Of a stretch of 8,735 bases of DNA, positions 1-4,582 are shown in pieces. Every line of letters starts with the position of its first letter. Within the stretch, counting starts at the first letter, position 1. The DNA is taken from positions 1 to 8,735 of the forward strand of contig JANNKX010000163.1 in assembly GCA_031396505.1 (NCBI GenBank), written 5' to 3'. The stretch comes from JAAFHS01 sp031396505 (lineage in GTDB: Bacteria; Pseudomonadota; Alphaproteobacteria; Rhodobacterales; Rhodobacteraceae). The position numbers were made by a program, and so were the translations under genes. The notes below the pieces were generated by a model, which was not told the origin of the DNA, ran no database searches, and was given only the letters and a program-made list of their open reading frames with translations.

Positions 1-1
1 C

Positions 2-958
2 ATCAACCGGCAGGACTTCATTTCCGAATATCGCGGCAACGAGCTTGAACCCGGCTGGCTCGACCGCGTCGGCCTGCTCAAGGGTCGCGGCTGGGATGTG
101 CTGCTCGACAAACACGGGCTGAAAGTTGACGAACTGCGCGGCGAGATCGGCGAGATCAGCCAATACGTCGGCGTCGACATCGCCGAATTCCGCCGCATCG
201 TGTCGCAAGTGCAAAAAGGCGAGAAGGAAGCCCGCCTTGCCAAGAAGGAAATGGTCGAAGCCAACCTGCGTTTGGTCATTTCCATTGCCAAAAAATACAC
301 CAACCGTGGCTTGCAGTTCTTGGATTTGATCCAAGAAGGCAACATCGGCCTGATGAAAGCCGTTGATAAATTCGAATACCGCAGGGGCTATAAATTCAGT
401 ACCTACGCGACGTGGTGGATCCGTCAGGCGATTACGCGGTCTATCGCCGATCAGGCCCGCACCATCCGTATTCCGGTGCACATGATCGAGACGATCAACA
501 AACTGGTGCGCACGGGCCGCCAGATGCTGCACGAAATCGGCCGCGAACCGACGCCGGAAGAACTGGCCGAAAAGCTGCAGATGCCGCTGGAAAAGGTCCG
601 CAAGGTGATGAAGATCGCCAAGGAACCGATTTCGCTGGAAACGCCGATTGGCGACGAGGAAGATAGCCAGCTTGGCGATTTCATCGAAGACAAGAACGCG
701 ATTTTGCCGCTGGATTCGGCGATTCAGGAGAACCTGAAAGAAACGACGACGCGGGTTCTGGCATCGCTGACGCCGCGTGAAGAGCGGGTTCTGCGGATGC
801 GGTTCGGTATCGGCATGAACACGGACCACACGCTGGAAGAGGTGGGGCAGCAGTTTTCCGTGACGCGCGAACGTATCCGGCAGATCGAGGCCAAGGCGCT
901 GCGGAAGCTGAAGCATCCGTCACGGAGCAGAAAACTGCGGAGTTTCCTGGATCAGTAA
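2..958 (+). CDS. rpoD: RNA polymerase sigma-70 factor RpoD (5' end cut by window edge)
   Basis: This is the C-terminal 318 residues of the primary sigma factor, which directs core RNA polymerase to housekeeping promoters. The frame is open to the left edge, so the GTG at 98 is internal and not the true start. Visible parts, in order, are the end of the non-conserved region, then region 2 (nt ~230-510) with KKEMVEANLRLVISIAKKYT and the -10 recognition helix around YATWWIRQAITRS. Region 3 follows (REPTPEELAE), and then region 4 (nt ~770-930) with its helix-turn-helix TLEEVGQQFSVTRERIRQIE and the conserved ending KLRSFLDQ. From family knowledge the missing part holds region 1.1 and the rest of region 1.2. 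A cupin gene follows after 15 nt in the same direction. Identification is essentially certain from the continuous match to the RpoD C-terminal pattern. Confidence 0.98.
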   Translation: MNRQDFISEYRGNELEPGWLDRVGLLKGRGWDVLLDKHGLKVDELRGEIGEISQYVGVDIAEFRRIVSQVQKGEKEARLAKKEMVEANLRLVISIAKKYTNRGLQFLDLIQEGNIGLMKAVDKFEYRRGYKFSTYATWWIRQAITRSIADQARTIRIPVHMIETINKLVRTGRQMLHEIGREPTPEELAEKLQMPLEKVRKVMKIAKEPISLETPIGDEEDSQLGDFIEDKNAILPLDSAIQENLKETTTRVLASLTPREERVLRMRFGIGMNTDHTLEEVGQQFSVTRERIRQIEAKALRKLKHPSRSRKLRSFLDQ

Positions 959-973
959 GAAAGGATCATCGCG

Positions 974-1327
974 ATGCAGTCCTGGAGGTTGGTCGATACG
1001 CAGTGGGAAGACCGCATCAATCCTGTTTCAGGAAGACCCTATCAGGCTGTACGGCAGATCAAGGATGTCGACACGGGGATGGAAGTCTTCATGGTTCGCT
1101 ATCCCGCCGGAACGGTAACTCCTTTGCATGCCCACCCCTGCGGACACGGACTTCTGGTGATTTCAGGTGAACTCGAAACGCAGAGTGGGAGTTTCGGTCC
1201 GGGCGACATGGTCTGGTATCCCGAAGGCAGTATCGGCACACACGGCGCAAGCAGCCAAGGGCCTATGACTGCGCTCTTGTTTACAAACAAGGCGTTCGGC
1301 ATTCGCTACATCGAAGGCACGCCATAG
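974..1327 (+). CDS. Small single-domain cupin protein
   Basis: This encodes a 117-residue protein of one cupin (small beta-barrel) domain and nothing else; the substrate is unknown. Cupin motif 1 is visible at residues 46-65 (G46, H52, H54, H58, G65). The usual Glu metal ligand of the G-X5-HxH-X3-E-X6-G pattern is replaced by H58. Motif 2 is at residues 77-90 (PGD, YPEG, H90). The tail contains LLFTNKAF, which I have seen in short cupins of this type. There is no signal peptide, so it should be cytoplasmic. The ATG start is supported by AAGGA at 961-965 with 8-nt spacing. It follows rpoD by 15 nt with no terminator seen between, so read-through co-transcription is possible. It could be a dioxygenase, an isomerase or a non-catalytic sensor; the sequence does not decide. 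Confidence 0.85.
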   Translation: MQSWRLVDTQWEDRINPVSGRPYQAVRQIKDVDTGMEVFMVRYPAGTVTPLHAHPCGHGLLVISGELETQSGSFGPGDMVWYPEGSIGTHGASSQGPMTALLFTNKAFGIRYIEGTP

Positions 1328-1332
1328 CGAGC

Positions 1333-1411
1333 CGTAGGGTGCGTGATTTAAAGCACCCTCCCCTTCCCCACCTGCGGCAGCGAAACGGTGCGTGAAATCA
1401 CGCACCCTACG
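1333..1411. repeat. Palindromic intergenic repeat (17-bp inverted arms with two inner hairpins)
   Basis: The arms CGTAGGGTGCGTGATTT (1333-1349) and its exact complement (1395-1411) are separated by 45 bp. Each half also folds alone. AGGGTGC (1336-1342) pairs with GCACCCT (1353-1359). GGTGCGTGA (1387-1395) pairs with TCACGCACC (1398-1406) around a 2-nt centre. The right arm includes the doc stop codon. It sits between the convergent cupin and doc genes and resembles a REP/BIME-like dispersed element. There is no T-tract of the classic terminator type. Confidence 0.7.
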
Positions 1412-1787
1412 CCCTTTCCTTCCCCCGCAACCAATCCGCCAGATCGCCGTCCTCCATCATCCCCTGCGCGCAGCGGATGATGATCTGGCCGACCTCATCG
1501 GTGTCCCAGATGATGGTGATGCCATTGAATACCAAGCAGGCGTCCATCACCCGAAAGGCAGTGCGCTTGTTGCCATCGTTAAAGCAATGGCCGCGTGCGA
1601 TTGCCATGGCATAGGAGGCAGCAAGATCGAAGGTGTCGTTGATCATGCCGTAGGCCAGGCGGTTATCCACACGGGCAAGAGCAGAATCGAGCGACTTGTC
1701 CCGCGCGCGGCCCGGAAGATCGCCCGGGTTCAGAACGGCATCATGCACGACGTCGATCAGTTCGACCGAAAGAAGAACGTAAGTCAT
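1407..1787 (-). CDS. doc: Doc-type toxin of a type II toxin-antitoxin pair (Fic/Doc fold)
   Basis: This 126-residue protein has the length typical of Doc. The Fic-fold signature is at residues 67-75: H67, F69, D71, G72, N73, K74, R75. Lysine replaces the Gly of the AMP-transferring Fic motif (GNGR). In P1 Doc the NKR form goes with phosphorylation of elongation factor EF-Tu, which stops translation; the same activity is inferred here. Upstream features include the early helix LSVELIDVVHDAVL and the conserved acid/serine stretch before the helix carrying H67. Its ATG overlaps the antitoxin stop as ATGA (1784-1787). An AAGGA lies only 3 nt from the start, so translation is probably coupled to the antitoxin. 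The TAG stop lies inside the palindromic repeat. The reading frame and motif look intact. Confidence 0.93.
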   Translation of the reverse strand: MTYVLLSVELIDVVHDAVLNPGDLPGRARDKSLDSALARVDNRLAYGMINDTFDLAASYAMAIARGHCFNDGNKRTAFRVMDACLVFNGITIIWDTDEVGQIIIRCAQGMMEDGDLADWLRGKERA

Positions 1788-2032
1788 TTGTCCTTGAGGT
1801 AGTCAAGAACAGGTTGAACACGTTCGCGGCTGGCGTCGAGATAAGCCATCACCTCTTCCAGCGTCGCCACCCGCGTTTCAATCTGGTTCACCGCCTCGTT
1901 CGGCACGAGGTACCCCACCACGGCGGAATTCTTCAAAATCGCCACCGGCTTGCCGCCCGAGCGTTCGAACACCTTATGTGGTTCACGCAGTTCGGTCATG
2001 GTGGCGATGTGGGGCGTCAAAAGGCGGGTCAT
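1784..2032 (-). CDS. Phd/YefM-family antitoxin (StbD-like N-terminus)
   Basis: This 82-residue antitoxin precedes and overlaps doc by 4 nt, the usual antitoxin-first order. The N-terminal part has the Phd/YefM dimer and DNA-binding pattern: TRLLTPHIATMTELREPHKV, then GGKPVAILKNSAVVGYLVP (residues ~26-44). The ATMTEL and PVAILK phrasing resembles the StbD branch more than P1 Phd. The C-terminal half (LEEVMAYLDASRERVQPVLDYL) is helical and charged, as expected for the segment that clamps the toxin. I chose the ATG at 2032 because AGGA lies 9 nt upstream of it. The upstream in-frame start at 2068 falls within the -10/operator region and would add 12 residues unlike the family. It probably neutralises Doc and represses its own promoter. 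Confidence 0.9.
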   Translation of the reverse strand: MTRLLTPHIATMTELREPHKVFERSGGKPVAILKNSAVVGYLVPNEAVNQIETRVATLEEVMAYLDASRERVQPVLDYLKDK

Positions 2033-2037
2033 GGCGA

Positions 2038-2087
2038 TGCATCCTGTGATATGCATTGTAATATACATCGAAATGCCAAAAATGCAA
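2038..2087 (-). promoter_or_regulatory. Toxin-antitoxin promoter with overlapping operator symmetries
   Basis: On the minus strand a TTGCAT -35 (2082-2087) is followed after 16 bp by a TATATT -10 (2060-2065). The -10 lies inside TGTA-TAT-TACA (2057-2067), a split form of the TGTACA core known for YefM operators. Two ATGCAT palindromes (2037-2042 and 2051-2056) follow downstream, and the antitoxin ribosome site AGGA is at 2042-2045. The arrangement fits repression by the antitoxin or its toxin complex. The promoter assignment rests on pattern only. Confidence 0.5.
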
Positions 2088-2095
2088 CCACATCT

Positions 2096-2383
2096 TCACG
2101 CCGGCGGCTCGGCCCCGATCCAATCCGTTCCCATCGCCACGATGCAGGCCTGCCCGTTGGCGTAAGACTGCACCATCGTCCAGCGCCCTTGATCGTCGGC
2201 CCAGACCTCCATCACCGCTTCGGCGTCGCGGATGCCCATCGCCGTCACCTGCGCGCCATTCTGCACCGACAGCCGCAGCACCATATCCGCCCGCGGCGCG
2301 CACAGCACTTCGGCAATCGGCGTTGTCGCCTGCGCGGGCAGGCTGGCAAGACAGACCAAGGCAAGGGCGATTCGAAATGTCAT
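2096..2383 (-). CDS. Small secreted protein of unknown function, two cysteines
   Basis: This encodes 95 residues. Residues 1-19 look like a Sec signal peptide: a short basic start (MTFR), a hydrophobic core (IALALVCLASLP) and an AQA cleavage site. The mature protein of about 76 residues has two cysteines, C28 and C80, which could form a disulfide in the periplasm. It also carries a pattern I associate with small Rhodobacterales proteins: MEVWADDQGRWTMV followed by G-x-ACIVAMG-x-xW. I do not know its function. Immediately upstream of the ATG at 2383 I see no good ribosome site, so the start is less certain than the frame. The antitoxin gene starts 63 bp downstream on the same strand but has its own candidate promoter. 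The next gene on the other side is divergent and of a similar kind. Confidence 0.75.
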   Translation of the reverse strand: MTFRIALALVCLASLPAQATTPIAEVLCAPRADMVLRLSVQNGAQVTAMGIRDAEAVMEVWADDQGRWTMVQSYANGQACIVAMGTDWIGAEPPA

Positions 2384-2525
2384 TCACAGAATCGTAACAC
2401 GGATATGACGCATTTCGGTCTGCATAATCGCGTCCACAGCCCCGTCGCAGAACTGTGATCACCTGCCCCGATGACAAAGCCGCTGAACGCGCGCATCCTG
2501 TACCGCAACATCACAGGAGCCTTTC
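2384..2525. other. Divergent intergenic region between two secreted-protein genes
   Basis: These 142 bp should hold promoters for both flanking genes. I found no convincing -35/-10 pair. Visible items are CATAAT (2423-2428) without a well-spaced -35, an 8-bp palindrome GTGATCAC (2455-2462), and a TCACAG/CTGTGA inverted pair (2384-2389 and 2453-2458). AGGAG at 2515-2519 is the ribosome site of the rightward gene. Confidence 0.35.
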
Positions 2526-2906
2526 ATGCGCGCCCTCACCCTTGTCGTCGCCCTTGCCGCAAGCCCCGCCGCCGCGTTCGAGGCCGTGAACAGCTTTACC
2601 GTCACCCAGACCGGCCCGCAGGAAATTACCGTCGAGTACCAGCTTGTGCAGAACGAAACCGCTTATTGGTGTGCCGCCGGGGATTTCGCCATCCGCGAGT
2701 TGGGCTTGCCGCGCAAAACCCGGCTTTACCGCGCCTCGCCCCCACCACGCCGCGCCGGGCAGGGCATCACCTTCACGCTTGATCCGGCTGCCGCTGCATC
2801 CGAAAGCGGGCTGTCCACCTTCAGCAAGGGAAGCGACGGGTCGGTATCGTTGGGCCATGCGCGCGGATCGTTCTGCAGTATCTTCATCAAACAGCCCTTC
2901 GAATAA
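2526..2906 (+). CDS. Small secreted protein of unknown function, two cysteines
   Basis: This 126-residue protein starts at an ATG with AGGAG (2515-2519) 6 nt upstream. Residues 1-17 form a probable signal peptide (MRALTLVVALAASPAAA), with cleavage before FEAVNSF. The mature protein of about 109 residues has two cysteines, C49 in AYWCAAGDFA and C117 in GSFCSIF, consistent with one disulfide. The first half reads as beta strands (FTVTQTGPQEITVEYQLV). No enzyme motif or lipid-attachment cysteine is visible, so a soluble periplasmic protein is likely. I do not recognise a named family. purA starts 80 bp downstream in the same direction and probably has its own promoter. Confidence 0.78.
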   Translation: MRALTLVVALAASPAAAFEAVNSFTVTQTGPQEITVEYQLVQNETAYWCAAGDFAIRELGLPRKTRLYRASPPPRRAGQGITFTLDPAAAASESGLSTFSKGSDGSVSLGHARGSFCSIFIKQPFE

Positions 2907-2926
2907 AGCCGCCTGCGATTTCGCTG

Positions 2927-2980
2927 TTTCCCTGACGCGGCCCCGCGTCTATAGGTCATGCGGTTTTACGCATCAGGGGA
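2927..2980 (+). promoter_or_regulatory. Candidate purA leader: weak promoter and two small hairpins
   Basis: TTTCCC (2927-2932) and TATAGG (2950-2955) are 17 bp apart and could be a weak -35/-10 pair. Within this spacer GACGCGG/CCGCGTC (2934-2949) is a perfect inverted repeat around CC. Downstream, ATGCG/CGCAT (2958-2962 and 2969-2973) forms a small hairpin just before the ribosome site AGGGGA (2975-2980). The assignment is tentative; the CTGACG at 2932 is only 12 bp from TATAGG and does not make a normal pair with it. Confidence 0.3.
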
Positions 2981-2986
2981 TCAGCC

Positions 2987-4279
2987 ATGGCCAATGTCGT
3001 CGTCGTAGGGGCCCAGTGGGGCGATGAAGGCAAAGGCAAGATCGTCGACTGGCTGTCGGAACGCGCCGATGTGATCGCGCGTTTTCAGGGCGGCCACAAC
3101 GCGGGCCACACGCTTGTCATCGATGGCAAGGTTTACAAGCTAAGCCTTCTGCCCAGTGGCATCGTGCGCGGCGGCAAGCTGTCGGTCATCGGCAATGGCG
3201 TTGTGCTTGACCCCTGGCATCTGGTGACCGAGATTGAAAAGCTGCGCGCGCAGGGCGTGGACATCAGCCCCGATAACCTGATGATCGCCGAAAACGCCCC
3301 CCTGATCCTGCCTTTGCATGGCGAGCTGGACCGCGCGCGCGAAGGCCAGACCGGCGTGGCCAAGATCGGCACCACCGGGCGCGGCATCGGCCCCGCCTAC
3401 GAAGACAAGGTCGGTCGCAGGGCAATTCGCGTGGCCGATCTTGCGGATGAGGCGACGCTGTTCTTGCGGATTGACCGGTTGCTGGGCCACCACGATGCGC
3501 TGCGCCGGGGCTTGGGCATTGAACCCGTTGATCGCGCAGCCCTTCTGGCGCAACTGCGCGCGATTGCACCACAAGTGCTGCCCTATGCCAAACCCGTCTG
3601 GAAAGTGCTGCATGACGCACGCCGCGCGGGCAAACGCATCCTGTTTGAAGGCGCGCAAGGTGCGCTTCTCGACATCGACTTTGGCACCTATCCCTTTGTC
3701 ACGTCGTCCAATGTTATCGCGGGGCAGGCGGCGACAGGCACCGGCATGGGGCCGGGCGCGATTGATTTCGTGCTGGGCATCGTCAAGGCCTATACCACGC
3801 GCGTCGGCGAAGGCCCGTTCCCGGCGGAACTGAAAGACGCCGATGGCGAACGTCTGGGGGAACGCGGCCATGAATTTGGCACTGTGACGGGACGCAAGCG
3901 GCGTTGCGGCTGGTTTGATGCGGTGCTGGTGCGCCAGACCTGTGTCACATCGGGCGTCAAGGGCATCGCGCTGACGAAACTGGATGTGCTGGATGGGTTT
4001 GCCACGCTGAAAATCTGTGTGGGCTATGATCTGGACGGCGTCCGGCTGGATTATCTGCCCACGGCCGCCGATCAACAGGCGCGCTGCACGCCAGTTTACG
4101 AAGAACTGGAAGGCTGGTCCGAGGTGACCGCAGGGGCGCGGTCATGGGCCGATCTGCCCGGTGCGGCCATCAAATACGTGCGCCGGATCGAAGAGTTGAT
4201 CCAATGCCCCGTCGCCCTACTTTCCACGTCACCCGAACGCGATGACACCATTCTGGTCACCGACCCGTTTGCCGACTGA
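2987..4279 (+). CDS. purA: Adenylosuccinate synthetase
   Basis: This enzyme joins IMP and L-aspartate using GTP to give adenylosuccinate, the first committed step from IMP to AMP in the cytoplasm. The 430-residue length is normal for the bacterial family. The N-terminal signature VVGAQWGDEGKGK holds the catalytic base D13. GGHNAGHT (residues 35-42) holds H41, which stabilises the transition state. The second family signature, EGAQGALLDIDFGTYPFVTSSN-type, lies at nt 3646-3711, and TVTGRKRRCGWFD is near nt 3883-3921. The GTP-base site TKLDVLDG is at nt 3976-3999. The ATG start has AGGGGA 6 nt upstream. A DUF2842 gene follows after 13 nt in the same direction, so the two are probably co-transcribed. 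All catalytic motifs look intact. Confidence 0.98.
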   Translation: MANVVVVGAQWGDEGKGKIVDWLSERADVIARFQGGHNAGHTLVIDGKVYKLSLLPSGIVRGGKLSVIGNGVVLDPWHLVTEIEKLRAQGVDISPDNLMIAENAPLILPLHGELDRAREGQTGVAKIGTTGRGIGPAYEDKVGRRAIRVADLADEATLFLRIDRLLGHHDALRRGLGIEPVDRAALLAQLRAIAPQVLPYAKPVWKVLHDARRAGKRILFEGAQGALLDIDFGTYPFVTSSNVIAGQAATGTGMGPGAIDFVLGIVKAYTTRVGEGPFPAELKDADGERLGERGHEFGTVTGRKRRCGWFDAVLVRQTCVTSGVKGIALTKLDVLDGFATLKICVGYDLDGVRLDYLPTAADQQARCTPVYEELEGWSEVTAGARSWADLPGAAIKYVRRIEELIQCPVALLSTSPERDDTILVTDPFAD

Positions 4280-4292
4280 AGGAAAGCAGCCC

Positions 4293-4538
4293 ATGTCCCT
4301 GTCTTATGCCGCGCGCAAACGCTGGTCGCTTGTCGTTTTGTTGATCGGTTTGCCGGTGTATATCGTCGTTGCGGTCAATGTGATTGACCTGTTTGATCGC
4401 CCGTCACTGTGGCGCGAACTGTTGGTGTATCTGGGCTTGGGCGTTGTCTGGGCCTTGCCGTTGAAATTTCTGTTCAAAGGCATCGCGCAGACCGATCCAA
4501 ATGCACATCAGGCGAAAGGGCATGACCCTTCCGCCTGA
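4293..4538 (+). CDS. DUF2842 family small membrane protein
   Basis: This 81-residue protein has two predicted membrane segments: residues ~11-33 (WSLVVLLIGLPVYIVVAVNV) and ~45-63 (LLVYLGLGVVWALPLKFLF). A basic N-terminus (AARKR) suggests it faces the cytoplasm. The pattern, including GLPVYIVVAV and LGVVWALPLK, matches the alphaproteobacterial DUF2842 family, whose function is unknown. I chose the ATG at 4293 because AAGGA (4279-4283) lies 9 nt upstream. An earlier in-frame start at 4242 would lie inside purA and add a non-family segment. It follows purA by 13 nt and probably shares its transcript. The last codons and the TGA stop form one arm of a strong hairpin, so the C-terminal tail may be shaped by RNA structure. 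Confidence 0.9.
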   Translation: MSLSYAARKRWSLVVLLIGLPVYIVVAVNVIDLFDRPSLWRELLVYLGLGVVWALPLKFLFKGIAQTDPNAHQAKGHDPSA

Positions 4539-4540
4539 TG
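4506..4540. terminator. Strong hairpin spanning the DUF2842 stop codon
   Basis: CATCAGGCG (4506-4514) pairs exactly with CGCCTGATG (4532-4540). After one A/C mismatch, AAGGG (4516-4520) pairs with CCCTT (4526-4530), leaving a 5-nt loop. The stem therefore has 14 pairs with one mismatch. There is no U-tract on either side, so it may be a terminator of the U-poor kind, a 3' stabilising element, or a bidirectional barrier between the convergent purA and acidic-protein transcripts. Confidence 0.6.
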
Positions 4541-4542
4541 CA

Positions 4543-4568
4543 GCGGGGTGCCTGGCAGCCGCCCCCGC
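4543..4568. terminator. GC-rich hairpin between convergent genes
   Basis: GCGGGG (4543-4548) and CCCCGC (4563-4568) can pair, with an inner TGCC/GGCA mini-stem. It lies in the 44-bp gap between the DUF2842 gene and the end of the leftward acidic-protein gene, so it could help end transcripts from either side. It lacks a T-tract. Confidence 0.3.
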
Positions 4569-4582
4569 GATGTCGTGGCAGG

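Noticed and set aside
98..100. GTG as a start for the sigma factor
   Set aside because: The frame continues upstream to the window edge with RpoD-like sequence, so this is an internal codon.
2423..2428. CATAAT as a -10 element for the secreted-protein gene at 2526
   Set aside because: No acceptable -35 at 16-18 bp upstream; the nearest TTGACA-like hexamer is only 12 bp away.
1814..2458. 214-codon plus-strand frame opposite the antitoxin and secreted protein
   Set aside because: His/Arg-rich antisense shadow without ribosome site or family pattern.
1983..2477. 164-codon minus-strand frame across the antitoxin promoter and the 95-residue secreted protein
   Set aside because: It would run through two better-supported genes and the promoter, and its composition (Arg/Gly/Asp/His-rich) is not protein-like.
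3140..4075. 311-codon minus-strand open frame inside purA
   Set aside because: purA is complete and has all its motifs; the antisense frame shows only codon-bias artefact and no recognisable domain.
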